Positions 28,601 through 43,600 of a DNA stretch of 64,000 nucleotides are shown in pieces. How positions within the stretch are numbered: the first letter of the stretch is position 1; every line of letters starts with the position of its first letter. Made by a program: the position numbers and the translations under genes. This DNA comes from Archilochus colubris (lineage: Eukaryota > Chordata > Aves > Apodiformes > Trochilidae), in assembly GCA_023079485.1 (NCBI GenBank), contig CM041115.1:24701005-24765004 (forward strand), read 5' to 3'. The notes under the pieces are model-generated. The model was not told where the DNA came from. It saw only the letters and a program-made list of their open reading frames with translations, and ran no database searches.

Positions 28601-31600
28601 GGTGGGTTTTTTTTCCCTGAGGAACAAGCATGATTATTAGCAATAAATGAACAGCCACAAGTATCTTGGCCCTCACATTAAATGTCACTGTATTCTTTCC
28701 TGTTTTCTTTAAACATTTTTCTCCTCACAGAACGCTGAATATATCCTTGTTTCAACTGCTGCTTTTAAAAAATGTTTCAATATATAACTAGAAATAGTTA
28801 TTCCTCAGAATTCATGCAAGCATAAAAGGTATTTGAATGTATATTATTAAAATATTAAATATTGTCAGAGTATTTCTAATTATACTTGGCAACTCTTTAG
28901 AGCGACTGAACCAACCTGGACAACATAGGCCAAAAGAGCTAACAAAAAACTCACAACCAAATTTAAAGTTACCAAATGAGAATATTAAAACATTATCCCA
29001 ATCCAGTTACCTTCTCAGCTCTGAGAGATACAGCTCCTTTGGTGTGAAGTTATAATTAACTGTTTCATATCATCAGGACAGCTTTCCCTTTAGGCATATC
29101 ACACCAACAAGGTTTCCTTGTCAGGCACATTATGCTTGATGTCGTCTTCGAGCCAAATACTGTAACATACACACTGCTCTACAAAGAATTGTTGACCTTT
29201 GCAAATTATTCTTTATCACATCTTAAACTTAATAACATAGCTTTAATTTCTACATTATAGTACAGTGATGAGCAACCAGTGGGTACATCTGCCAAGAAAG
29301 GTTTTGAAAAGGCAACAAACTCGAAGGTAAATCAGTATTTTCTTCCTCAAAAATATCACAAATTTTGGACCTATGAGGATGAAAAAACATGCCAAAAAGT
29401 TGTTAATTACAACCTTATGCAAAAATGTGCTTATAGATATTGAGATAGGATTAATAGCCCAGCTTACTTTTTTTGAAAGATAAAAACTTCTTTTGTAAGG
29501 TGGATGTCACTGAAATGCTTGGTGCTTAAGACATATCTTCAAAAAAATCATTGATTACGGTGTATCCTACTCGAATTAATTCCTGAGGCCACCAGAATAT
29601 TTCAACTAGTGGAAAATGTGTCTCCTAAGCTATTAAACTAGCTTGATAAGGATATCATACCATTCCTCTGTGATTAATTGACAAAAGTAACTTGTGAGGA
29701 AATTGTAAGTGTTGTTGGTTTAGCATTAAAAATAATTCTAAAGCAATGGTTTTAAAAAAACTTTCAATATTAGTCTTTTCAACTGAGATGGAACGTCTTA
29801 CACCATCCTTGTAGAGTGCAATGGAGCTCAGTACTAAAAGTCCCCCAGCTAGGTGCATAAAGGTTCAGAAGTGGTGGGGTGAGTATGATTGATATTGTTA
29901 GCTTTCATTCACTTCTGGGTTCATCACAATGTGCCAAAGAATACTACTACAAAATACAACTTGGTATAGCCAGCCAGTTCAGCTATTTGGTCATGTACTG
30001 CATTCCCATGCAATGATGTCTGCAGGAAAGCACTGCAAATAGGAACAGATGGAAAATCTTGCCGCTCGCACTGTGAGCAAGAGGTGTCAGTTTAACATAG
30101 ATGGCAAGAAGCTCAGACCCATACAGACCCCTACCCTTAGTCCAGTGAGAACAAGTCTTCTGGGAAAGAAGACCAAGATTTCCCTACTTGGGAAATACGA
30201 CCTTTGGCAGCCCATTCCCAAGAAGCAATGACTATATCAAAGGACAGGGCTTTCACAGAAGTATGATTTGTCTTTAGGACACACTGTAATCTTGTTTCAG
30301 AACACAAAAAAACTAGTTCTGTCTAGTTGGATATCTATATCTAGTTGGATATTATGAAAAACTTTGATTTCATAGGTAAGTAGCAATTTTTTAAAAAAAC
30401 ATTCAAGTTCACTTACCAGTTACAAGGGTTTTAAAGTAATTAAATATGCCATAACTTCAGTAGTCAGAAGGCTGATTCTAAGACCACACTGTGGTGGCAG
30501 TCACAGGAAGATTTAAGATAGTCTACATAATTGTTTAATTGACATTACCACACTACTTTAAAAAATATCAAACCCTATGTATTCTTAAAAAGATGGCAAT
30601 AGAACACTACAGAGAAAAGAGAGTATGGGTGCCTACAGATAGGTAGGGAAGGAAATGATACCAAATATATCAAAGGCAGTACCTACTTAGATGCATTCTG
30701 AAACATATTTCTAAACTATACAACCATATGAAACTTGTGACTAGTGAAAGATATTTTTCCGCTTTTCTTTTTTAACTCATAGTCACGCTGGTCTGCTCTC
30801 CTGTATGTCTGTTTAATCAGTTTTCACTGCTATGGTTTTCAAAAGCACTGAAGACAACACTTAGCTAAAAAAATTATCAAAAAAAGAAAGGCTGCAAAAA
30901 AGAGGACAAAAAAGAAAAAAAAAAAGGCTGCAAAAAAGAAGCCAGCTGCTTCTCTGTTGAAAAGTAGGTTATATGTGAAATTGTCAGCATGAGCTCAGTA
31001 AACCATGAAAAAATTAGGAAAATTATTAATTCATCAGAATTTTTAAAAATTGTGAGATAAAAAAACCTCCATCAAGTAGTGTTCCTCTAAATTTATAGGT
31101 GATGTGCTGATGCCTCAAATTTGAAATACCAGTTTCTGTCTGAGAAGATTCAAACTATGAAATTTAAGCACAGTAATCCTTAATGGTAAATACATCAAGT
31201 TGAGTTTAAGATTCTACTAAAGTGAATATTTCACATAGTTACCAGTTCTCTAGCAAGCTCAGATGCACAGTCATAATATTTACATAACAGATAGAAGCAA
31301 AGTTATTGCCTTAGTGTACATATAATTTTTCACAATGGTAATAATGCTGGCAGAGATTCAGAATACAACCAGAGATTCAGACTACAACCAGGGATAAAGA
31401 AGCCTAAAAAGACTAAGTTCATTTTTGTAAGAGAAAATGATTTAATAGATATTCAAATGAACATTTTAACAATAAGGGAAACATGAAGCATTGAGCATTG
31501 CTTCAACAGTGTTTCCAAACAGGAAAATATTTTGAAAAATAGGTTTTCATCCAGCAGTATTGGTATTACCGTGTAGTCTTTTTCCTCTTCATCCCCCTCA

Positions 31601-34600
31601 CACAGTTTTCATCTTTAGTCTATCTCCCACAATTCTGATTACGGTCTTTGGAACATGAACCACATTTTATATCACCATATGGGATCTTCACCACACCATA
31701 GAAGTTAAAACTAGCAATTATCTACCAATGTTATCTTCTTAGTAAGTCAGGATGAGAGGACAGCAGATACAGGCTGCTAGGATAAATACTAATTTTAAAA
31801 TAAACTTGACATGTATCTCTACTTAACACAAAACCAAGAGGGAAAAAAAAATGTCTAAAATGCATAAACACGAAAAAGGGAAAAACTTCCTTAGCATACT
31901 ATACAGAGATAAGTGGAACAGTGGATATCATGGCATGTAAGGGACACAGGGTAAATATCAACAGCTAACACAGGCAAGGAAAGTAGCAACACTGCAGCAG
32001 CATTAAAGCTATTCTCAAAGGCCAAAGAAAGCCTACATCATCACTTGCCTCCTCCCTCCATATATATATACACACACATGTATAATATATATATAAAACC
32101 CTCTGCAAGTGAAGATATCTGAGGGGATATGTTGATTATATTTAAATTATGTATTATATATTATTATGATTTTTTGACCACTCTGAACAAGTTTAAGATT
32201 AACTATTAGCAGGTATCTATCAGCCTAATAAGGGAATAAGCCTCCTATTTTTAAAAAATAAGAATAAAAAAAGGTATGCTATGTCTATATGACTGCTTCA
32301 GATGCAAAGTTAGATTAAAACTACATATACACACATATTATATACATTTAAATTTAGAGGTCTGAAGACAGCTTCCCCCCAAAGCTCACAAGGACCAAAC
32401 TTTACTAGGTTTTTCAAATAAACTGATTAGAGGTTTTTTTTAAACAGTACTCAGTCTGCCTAATAGTCTGACACCTTCAGGAATTAGGCAACTAAGTTTT
32501 ATTAGCTTGCCACTTGCTAGAATTGAATTAAATACTAACATGAGCAAATACAGCATTTGCTACCTTTTAAATTAATCTTAACTCTTCTGTAAGGAAAAAA
32601 AAAACCTATTATCACTTGATTTGTACACATAGCAGCTCTTGTATCTTAATTCATGTGGATTATTTAACTCCTAATACATGTTTACCTTATTTCAGTGAAT
32701 GCTCATGGGGATAGCAAAATGTCAGTTTCAAATGAATACTCCAGAGCTACATATAAAGAAGTAAGGCTGCATAATACAATGGAAAGATGCAGATAAGAGA
32801 AAACAATCTCTTAATATATCTTCTATTTTAATTTTAAACACAATCCAGCATTTATATACTGTGATTTTTTCGCTTTATAAAAATTAAGACTTTGCTCACA
32901 GTATTATTCGATCAAGCTCTTATTATGTTTTCCACTGCTTCTCTCAAACGTAACATATTAAGGATTAAAATGCTGTAAAAGCACACAGTAAACAGACTAC
33001 TTTACTTGGTGTAGCTGAATTACTGGTATGTGAGAAAATTCCATAATTTTTAAGTGCTGTGTATTCCTTCAACTAGACATAACAGTATTAGCACAATACA
33101 CCAGGCTACCTTTTAATTAATCTATTAAAAATATTTAAATTTTACCTTATTTTTTCAAGAGAAAATTACAAAAAAAATGTCATAAGAACCTATTAAGTAG
33201 TAGAAACATGCACATTGCTAAAAGATTCTCAGATATGAATCATAATGTCTACTAAGTGGTACATAAATTATTTACCTTGGTTGTGATGTCAGCTTTATAA
33301 CTGTCTTGCGCGGCAAAGAATCTTGGGAAGACTGGACATCATCCTACAAGAGAACATCTTTGAATTTGCTCTATATATGTAGGTGAATACACTTAAAACA
33401 TATGGCTTTCTCTACTATGTACTTCAGATTTACAAAATTAAAAGGCACTTTGATTAGCTCATTGCAAAACTTTTACTTTCATTAAATGTCACTCATTAGA
33501 TGCCATTTTAAAATTGTCACTCCCATGTTTTAATTTTTCCATACAAGACATCATCATTACCAGTGTCCTTCCAATTATGTATTTCTATTATCTTTCTATT
33601 GCTACAAACACTAAAACCTTACACTCCTCTATATTTTGCATATACTGTAACAGTCCTACTGGTTAATATAATGTTGACAACTTTTCAACTGAAGTGCAAA
33701 GCTCCCAGTTTCTATGAATATTCCAAAACATCCCCAAAATGATGTTTCTCAAACTACTGCCACTACCATGCAAGTTTTCTTTCTGCACTCAAAGAAATCA
33801 GGTTAATGGTGCAATGTTTATATAGCTTTACTTTATAGGCTGGATCTCTTCCTATTGGTTGGACCACTCAGGTTGGATCAAACAAAATCTCTTGGTTTTC
33901 AGCATATTGTCTTCCAAGCAATCTTTTTGTTTGTTTGTTTACTACCGCGGGTTGTGTAAAATGTACACATGATGTACAAATTTATCCAATTACCTAATGA
34001 GAAAACCAAAATGATCCCATCAGACCTCTTTTACAATCTCCTTTTTCCTGACTTCAAGAAGGTTAATTTTCTTCTGGTTGTACCTACTATTTACTAAAAT
34101 GCTGCTACAGTCACTTGCTGTGGCTTTGACAAGTATTTTTTCCTCTTTGCCTCTCGAAGTTAATAGCCATTTTCGAAGTCTTGGCCATTTGTCTTTCTCA
34201 GCTCTCTCATGAATTTTGAATGTTTTGAACTTGAAGGAATTCTGCAGTGAGTTTCCTTCAGCCAAAAAAATACCATGGTGATACTTCAAAACAACCACCT
34301 TTGAACTTTCTCCTTGCTCAAAGTTTGCAAAAGCTTTTTTGTAAATATCCTGAAGTTCCTCCAAGAGCATGCCACAAATCCCACATTAAAAACCTGTTGT
34401 TGTGGTAACCAAAGTACTGCAGGCATATTATGCTGCAGTTACTGTATATTGCCAATAAATCATAATCTACTTCTGTAATCACCTTTTTTTTCCATTTTAT
34501 ACAACTACAATAAATTCATTGAATAAGGACTTTGTTTTTCATTTCTCCTTTCACAGTGGTAACAGTGGGCTTGACTACGATGCTTCTAGGCAACATACAG

Positions 34601-37600
34601 TTTAAACAGTAATTAGTACTTCAACAATCCAGTGGTATTAATCCAGACTCAAAGAACAGGAACAATGAAAGCTCAAAAAAGAAAAAAAAACCAAACTTCA
34701 GAACATCTTCCAGGATAGCTCAGAGCAAAGTTAAAACTTCACTGACTGCAAAATACTCTTACTTTATGCAAGTGAAGGTGCACATTCGTTTTGCTAGCCT
34801 TTTGTTAGCCAGCCAGGGCAAAAAGGACTTATTCGTGGCACACACCGACACAGCACACACCCAAAGGCACATACATGCACAGGCATCAAAATCATAAAAT
34901 GTTCTTCACAAACTAATTTAACAATTCTTATTTTAAAAAAAAATACATTGGGAAGGAAGAGTAATTTGAGGTAGGACATGTAGCATACCTGAGCCAGCAG
35001 AATATGTGCCATACTATCTATGTTAGAAGTGTGAGGTAATCATATACTAAAGACTGTACTAATCCTGCTACATGCACAAATAAACTGAAGCATGTAATTT
35101 CCTCTCTGTTTCAAGTATATTAACTTAAGTAGACTTCCTAAGACTACCTATCACTCAGAGAAGAAAGCCTTTGTTCAGAAAGTGAAGAAACTAAGAATTC
35201 TGAAAGGAAATAATAAAGCAAGTTTGTTTCTTCAAGGTGGTCTTCACTATGAAATGGATCTCAAAATGGTATGCTGACCTGAGCATCAGTAGATTTCTGA
35301 TTTAAATAATTTCAGCCAAGGAAAAAAGCACAAGATCTTGTGTGGACCTGGTCTTGCAAATTCAGCTTATGCTTATATTCATTATAGATGTTCTTGTATT
35401 ACTACATTTCTTAAGTAATAAGCAAGGTCACATCACAGGACTGCATACCATTATATATGCCCTTATCATATGCAGGTCACTGAAGTCACTAACGAATTTA
35501 TGTCCACAAGAAAACCACCTTTTAGTCAGATTCATGAAGTGGAAAAAAAATTAACTACTTTAAATGAGTGGGGTTTTTTCAGCATTACCTGTTGAAGTTT
35601 TCACTTTTTACTTTCCAATATCCTTAATTAATATGAAGAGACCAGCAGCATATTTTTGAGCAAGTACTAGCAGCAAATTTCATTCTGACTTTTCCAGGCC
35701 ACTCAAACTACATTTAAAAGACATAGCTCACATTTTATTTTTGGAGAAAACCAAGAAAGATAGCTTACCATCCTCAGGAATGGAGTTAATGTGTCATAAT
35801 TATAAGCACCTTTATCCTTGAGGATAAGAATATGAACAGAGTCAATTATTACTTTCTTCAAGTTCATTATTGAATGGAAAAGCCTGTTAAAAATTTTAAA
35901 GTCTTAGTTAGTTTTCAGGTTTTATTCAACGTGATAACATCAAAATTAAAAAGATTAAAGAAATCAGAAGTATGTTTTAAAGAAAAAATGTAATTTTTAA
36001 TATTCAAATAGCACGAAATAAAGAACAGTTAGTTGTAATGGTCGACCAGAATGAAAAATTTGGAAACGTTCTAAATTTTATTATATTCCTGACTTTCACA
36101 CTGAAAATGAAGTACATCTCCACCCCACTGTTATGCTACAAAATATATGCCCTCAATATATCAAATGCTTTTTCAAAATACTTTTTCAAAATAGGAAAGT
36201 TTGTGGATTTTGTATTTAATTTCCAGTATCTGTGAGGGAACAAAGGTCACAAAATCAAGATTACCTTAAAGCAGGATTAGAAAAGCAACCAGAAACACAA
36301 AAATTTAAATTACCATTGTTTCCATTGCTTCAACTGCAACAGATGTTACATACTCTTAATTATGGAAAGCCACGTAACTTTATATATAAAGTGAAAAAAG
36401 CCTTTGCCTCTCATAACCACATGCATTTCACACTTTTATACCTTGATTACACCTATGCTTATAGAGGAAAAATACGGAATGTGAGGAATTTAAAAACCCA
36501 TGTCATTGATGCTGTTGGTTTAAATCAGTAGTTTAAATCAAGAAACAGTACTTTAGAGGTGTTTAAAACATTAACTTATTTAACAGACATGCACCTTTAT
36601 CAATCAAATTTACTACTGCTTAACACGTTATTATCTTCTGAAGAAATGAAAATACAACATATACACACGTAAGACATACATACATAGATCCAACACTCTT
36701 CTTCAAAAAATTCCACAAAGTTGCTAGCAGAGTAATGGTCAGGACTGAGAAAGCAGGCACCCACTAGATTTAAGAGCATTTATCAACAACAGTATAAGAT
36801 GGAAGCATTAAAATGATTCCTCACATTGAAGGAAAGTAGGTTAAAGAGGATGTGGGTTTTTCCAAGGTATATATGCTTAAATTAGCATATCTCTTGATCA
36901 TCACTTGGCACAGACAGATATAAAATGTTCTCTTACGCAAAATGTATTGCAGAAATTAATAGCTCTGTTAGTAAAGAATTACCAGGACCACATCAACTCA
37001 TGTTCTGAAACATCAGAAATTTTGTTTGGGCATCAAATTTTTGTGTCATAGAATTAAAAAATATTTCATTAATGAAGAGCACAGGTAATCAAATCCACTT
37101 CACTTGCAAAGCAAAACTACACTTTCAGTACTGAATGTTTTACTAGCTGTAGCAAATCTGTATATCTGAAGTATATAATTCTGTTTTTAAAAAGCAAAGA
37201 GAAAATTTAAGTTTATATGTTTATAATAAATTACCTAGTGCCATAATCCACAACTACCCAATCTTTGGACGTTCCTGTAATAGCATCATGATGCTGGAAG
37301 AGCCCAAGGTTCCTTCTAGCTTCTGTCAGCAATTTATAGTTATCCCCAGAGGGAAATATACTCATCTTCTCAGATTTACTGGACTGTACCAAAGCCAAAG
37401 AGTAGAGGATTTCAGCTGCCCTGGAATTGAAGAGAATAATAAAATATTTATGTAGGTTTAAAAAGCAAAAAGCAATACACATTTTACTTGAAGAATAAAA
37501 TGATGGTTTTACATCTTTCCTTATGCCTACTTGTGTGAGTTCTTTAAACTTTAATCTTGCACTTTTTAACCCATTTCTAGATTCAAAGAATTAAAAATCT

Positions 37601-40600
37601 CTGCTGCACTTCATCAACAACTAGTTTTACACCTTGTAAGCTTCCTGCACAGCTTCACTGATGGAAAATAGAGGTCTAAAATAAAAGTGTGCCAGTACAA
37701 AGTCACATACCACTTTCACAAATGTGGGAGGTATATAGATCTGATCTTGAAACTATATATGAGGGTAGACTGCCTTACATACAATTCTGTAATTCCCATT
37801 TCAAAAAGTGATGTATTGAACAAAAAAAATATCTTAAAGAAATATTTTAATCGGTATATTCTATATAGTATATATTCTGCTATTATGCTTCCAGTGAAGT
37901 AAATTCTCCTAAAAACTTGGGAGTTTATGCACTTGAACAGTGAGAACACTGGATTAAAAAACCCACAGACTGAACAAAATGCAGAGAGAGCCCTTCTCTC
38001 CTATTTCTAATGCAAATCTTAGCACCAAAATATTACCATCAGGTTCTCAATTGCTTCATGAAAATCTATAATTTTACAAAAAAAATCAACCCTGTAACTG
38101 CCAGTTGTTGTAATATCTGACTAACAAAGATGCCTACAGAAATCCTAGAAAACCATCTATTAACTTTTCCTGTTTCCTTTCCCTAGAATGTTACAGTCCT
38201 GTTTTGCTAAGTCTGACAAATGTCAGATTCCCTTTGAAACTTGAGCTTAATGAACGTTACTCTATTATTTGAAGAAACCAAGATGATACAAACTTCTGTT
38301 ATAAAAGCAAAAAACAAAATAACACATTTTCTTGAAACAGCAAGTGCATGCATTCAACAAAAAATAATTCTTAATATATCTTTCACACCATGCATTGATA
38401 TTAACTATTAAAATGAAATATACATATGATGAAATGAGACTGTACATCCATAAACCCATAGGTCCTGATGGGATGCACCCACAGATGCTGAGGGAACTGG
38501 TGGATGTCATTGCTAGGCTGCTCTCCATCATCTTTGGTAAGTATCTGGGAACAGGAGAGGTGCCTGAGAACTGGAGAAAAGCAATTGTCACTCCAGTCTT
38601 CAAAAAAGGCAAGAAAGAGGACCCAGGTAACTACAGCCCAGTCAGCCTCACCTCCATCCCTGAAAAGGTGATGGAACAACTCATTCTCGACACTGTCTCC
38701 AGGCACATCAAGGACAAGAGGCTTATCAGGAGCACTCAACATGGCTTTACCAAGGGGAGGTCATGTCTGACCAACCTGATAGCCTTCTATGAGGATATAA
38801 CCAGGTGGATGAATGATGGCAAAGGAGTAGACAGAGTTTATCTTGATTTCAGGAAGGTATTTGACACTGTCTCACACAGCATTCTTGGAGCTAAATTGAA
38901 GTGTGGCCTGGATGATTGGGCAGTGAAGTGGATCAGGAGCTGGTTAAAGGACAGAAGCCAGAGAGTTGTAGTCAATGGGATGGAGTCTAGTTGGAAGTCT
39001 GTTTCTAGTGGAGTCCCTCAAGGGTCAGTACTGGGACCAGTACTATTCAATAGATTTACTGATTACAGAGACAAGGGAATAGAGTGTCTTCTTAGCAAGT
39101 TGGTGATGACATACAGCTGGGAGGAGTGGCTGACACACCAGAAGGCTGTGCTGCCATTCAGAGGGACCTGGAGAGACTGGAGAGTTGGGCATGGAGAAAT
39201 GTAATGAATTACAAGAAGGGCAAGGGTAATGTCTTGCAACTGGGAAAGAACAACCCCAAGTACCAGTATAGGTTGGGGTCTGAGCTGTTGGAGAGAAGCA
39301 CAGAGCAAAGGGACCTGGGGATGCTGGTGAATGGAAGGATGACCCTGAGCCAACAATGTGTCCTTGTGGCTAAGAAGGCAAATGGCATCCTGGGATGCAT
39401 TAGAAGGGGAGTGGTTAGTAGGTTGAGAGAGGTTCTCCTCCCCCTTTACTCTGCCCTGGTGAGGCCACATCTGGAATATTGTGTCCAGTTCTGGGCCCCT
39501 CAGTTCCAGAAGAAACAGGAACTGTTTGAATGAGCCTAGCACAAAATGACCAACATGAGGAAGGCAGTGGAACATCTTCCTTATAAGGAAAGACTGTTCA
39601 GCCTGGAGAAGAGGGGACTGAGGGGTCACCTCATTAATGTTTATAAATATGTATGGGCGGAGGGCTAGGAGGATAGAGTCAAGCTTTTCTCAGGGGTGAC
39701 TAACAGTAGAACAAGGGGCAATGGTTATAAACTGGAGCATAGGTGGTTCCACATAAATATAAGGAAAAATTTTTTCCTTCTGAGGGTGTCAGAGCACTGG
39801 AACAGGCTGCTCAGGGAGTTTGTGGAGTCTCCTTCCCTGGAGACATTCAAAGCCCACATGGATGTGTTCCTGTGTGACCTGCTATAGGTGACCCTGCTCT
39901 GTCAAGGCCTAAGTGTAACACTTCGAACATTCCAAAGTTCCAGTTAAAGCACGTCAGAAGTCACTGCTTTGATAACATTAACTATTTTTACATTCTTCTG
40001 CCAGTAAGATACTAACCTTGCTTTGTATCACTCCTCTCAACTTTGGTCTTAATTTTTTTTTCTCCTTCCTGGCAGTCTCTAGCTTCTTTCTTCCATGCTT
40101 TCCCATATGTAAAATTTTTCTCCTTGATGGTCATCAAGCAATGCAATGCTTTGGAAGTTACGTTGCATCATCTCTTCCAAAACACCTTTCTATTTTCTAT
40201 TTTTGTGCTCTCACTCATTAGAAATTTCTTAGTCTGTCTACTGCTTTCATTACTTCTTCACTAATTTTCTTGATTTTCTCAGATCTCTAACTCTGTATTC
40301 TTCAGAGTGTAGAGAGAAGGCCACTTTCACTACAAGATAAACATCCTACAGTATACTGTGTATGCATAGTACCTTAGCTTTGTCCCAGGTCTGCAAAGCC
40401 TTCACTTTACCAGAGTAAAGACTTGATTACTTGGAAAAAGGAAAAATTCTGCTGCTGAGGTTTTTCTTCCAAAAGATACTTGTATTGTCTCTAAAACTCA
40501 ACCTTCCACACTTTTCTTCTTTCTTTTACTGTTGCAGCAGCCGTTATAACATACAAAAACCAAAAAACAAAAAAACAGAGCAAAAACACCCTGTAAGAAA

Positions 40601-43600
40601 TTCTTAAAAAGATTTCTCAGCATTACATAGGTCCTTCTCTAACACTAAAAGGTCTGAAGAGCATATAGAAGCCCTACGCTAGGTGTATTTCAGAGAGTTC
40701 TCCCAGAAGACAAAAAGTGACCTTTGAAAAATGATCCTCCTAAGAATAATCTGTTAGAAATAGAGTTTCCCATTTTTAGCAATAGATGAAACATCCAGGG
40801 TTTCCATCATATACATCTATCCCAGATTTTTTTCTGGAGCCTTAAAGACACTTAGATCATTTTACTGGATGTCTTATCTACAGTTGCTGCAGGAGAGAAT
40901 CATTTAAATACTCTATTACCAAATACAGCATTAACTCCCTTTGAAGAAGATGCAAACACTTTTCAGAAGAGCAGTACCTTCCAAATCAGAGGTCACTTCA
41001 CAAACACCATTTCTGACTGAATTTCAACAGCCTCTGAAACCCTTGTAAAGTCTGCACCTTGTATTTTTCTCTAGAAGAGTCCACAGTATAGTCATAATGA
41101 CAGATGGATCTGACAGTCACCCAAATCTGGTACAGAAATAAAATGCATACTACCACTATTTTTAATGACATCAGTATTTGCTGATCACTTGTAACAGTAT
41201 TTAAGTATTAAGAACCATTGAATCTCTGTGAAAAAAATTTTCTTCTAAAAAATTATTTATTTGGATTGAAAAAATACCATTGAATGTCTGTGAAAAAATT
41301 TTCTTCTAAAAAAATGGATATACCAACTAATCTTGTAACAAGACCTACATTTGGGGGCCAGTAGGCTACCATTATTGTTAATAAACTGTGTATTTCAAAA
41401 TTTCATCTCTCCAAGAGATAAAGAGTACTTACACCTTCATTTCTCCCACATTCCAAAACCTATGTGATCAGTTCACTGAGTAGCAATGCTCACCGTAAGT
41501 AAGATTCCATGGCTCTGTCGAGTCGTTTGTAGAAGGGTCGTGATGTAAAATACCCACTCCAGTAATGATGATCTCTGTCTGCATAGGTGAAGAAGTCTCC
41601 ACTTAAAACAGGGAAAAATGAACTGCTGCTCTGTCCTATCAAATTGCTTTCTTTACGCAGAGCTTCAAAGTAGTCTGATAAAGTTCCAAACTGGACCTGA
41701 AGGAAAATTACTAAAATTACTAAAACAAAGTCTCATTTTCTTTATTTAAACATACATGGAGAATTAATATGCTTGGTTTTTTCACATACAGTTCAGAAAT
41801 AGAGTATTTCAGCAGAATTATACTAGAAATCCTATCCTGAAGAGCTTGAAGTTTTTCCTGCACACTTTCCAATCTGGTTGAATAGCTCTCCCAGAAGCAT
41901 TTAAACTTCATTTCAACTCAGCACAGGAAACATAAAAAGACCCGCTGGAACAGGTCATGAGGTGGGCCACAAAAATGATCAATGACGGAACTAGATGGAC
42001 CTTTAAAGGTCATTTCAACCCAAGTCATTCTGTGATTCATGAAATAAGAAATACTTTATTTTTAAAGTATAAATCAGTTTCTAAAACGCAAGCTAAATCT
42101 CAACAAATAAGCAAAGAGTTCATTCGTGCCTTATGAGTAATGCTCTAATACATAAGTTAAGGAGTCCCTCAATATTCTGGAAGTACATGGCTGGACTAAA
42201 TAAGGAATTTAAAAAGAATAGCAAAAGAATAGCTGCTTTGAGTTTGCATTTTCAAAATTAGCTCTGTTGTACTACAGATCTCCAATATACACTTAATCCA
42301 GGATGACTGTTGATCGAAAAATAACATTTCATTTCAGCAGCTGTTTTTTAACTATATACGAAGAAATAGTGTTTAAATACGTAACATGAGGAAGTTTCAA
42401 AATTCATTACCTTCTGGTCATTTTAAAAAATACTCAGACAAATAAGGCAGTAACAGCCCTTTTCAGGGCAGCTCAAAAGACTGTACCTTCAAGCTTGAAG
42501 GGTACAAAACAAAAAGCAAAATAAAAAAGACAGAGGAATTTGTGTCAACAGTGCCAGCATTGAGAAATGTTGTTAAAGGAGGCATAGACGGCAAACTGAT
42601 TTTTGAATGAGAGTGGAAAAACACAGCACGCAACCCCTAGTGAAAGTAGTAATACCCCAAGCATCTCAGCACTTAAAGACATGTGAACTCTTCCTTTATA
42701 TAGTCTAGGTTCTTAGAAGCTGAGTGTGACCTCTTGCCTGTGGAGTTAAAATGCACTGGGAAAAGGGCAGCAGTGTGGAAGTCCTCCACCTCAACTCACA
42801 TTTACATCAGTTTAAAAACCAAACAAAAAAGCCTCCAAATAATAAACATGCAAATCTCCTCAGGAAACAAAAAATCAGAAAGAAAAAAGTGCAACTAAAT
42901 AAAGACACACTCCAGTGCCAAGAGTGCTCCAGCAGAGCAAAGTACTAGCTGATAAGTAACACAGAGCTCCACAGTTAAAAAAAAACCCAACCAAACAAAA
43001 AAACCCAAGCCACAACTTTTTCCATGAAGAGCCTCAAAATACTGAGATATACTGTTTTCTCTGAAAACCAGAAAAAGCATAATATTTACCTTAACATGCC
43101 ATTCAGGGTGAGAATTCATATAATCAAAGAGTTTCTGATAATTCTGGAACTGCTGATCCCATTCTGAGCTCTCAACATAGCGAAAATCATCCCCTAATGG
43201 AGCCAGCAGAACTTTAGTACGGAAAAGCTTAGACTTCTTTCTGTATTGATCTAAAATCAGCCAAGCCCTTGGTGAGGGGGAAAAAAAAGGCACTTTAGAA
43301 AACAGAAGAACAAATATCAGCATGTGGTTAAACAATTCTTAGTTATCAAGTTGTGCATTACAGTGACCCTAAACAAGAAATACAAAGCTATGCTATCTCA
43401 TTTTGTAACAAAAAGCTGGATGCAATTCCCTGGACTGGAACACAACACTCAACTTTCTATTGTTGGAAACACTATGCTAATTAAATCCTCCAATAAGCTT
43501 ATTAAGCTTCACTCAAGCAGTAGGTCAGTTTGCATCAGTATGTTCCTGTGCCAAAAGCAACCTTCATTTTAGATTATGTTAACGTGTTTTATATTTAGAT

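Larger units (their letters stand above)
19374..33275. other. MAN2A1 intron J/I, 13.9 kb
   Basis: The largest complete intron here. It carries a CR1 copy (27814-28550), long poly-A tracts (22561-22586, 24997-25019, about 25489-25521), a 19-bp tandem duplication (31352-31389) and a TA/CA microsatellite near 32060-32097. A 60-codon open frame at 30049-30231 is discussed in the findings. No exon of another gene is supported. Confidence 0.75.
37421..41493. other. MAN2A1 intron G/F
   Basis: 4.1 kb intron. About 1.5 kb is a CR1 copy (38441-39912), and a diverged local duplication lies at 41214-41314. The remainder is unremarkable. Confidence 0.8.

Noticed and set aside
28551..28620. G/T-rich stretch after the 28 kb CR1 as a telomere-like or G-quadruplex element
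   Set aside because: It has irregular G and T runs without a regular repeat unit, most likely decayed CR1 tail and simple sequence.
38395..39204. 269-codon frame as a host protein-coding gene
   Set aside because: It is CR1 reverse transcriptase, frameshifted at the catalytic motif and continued in another frame.
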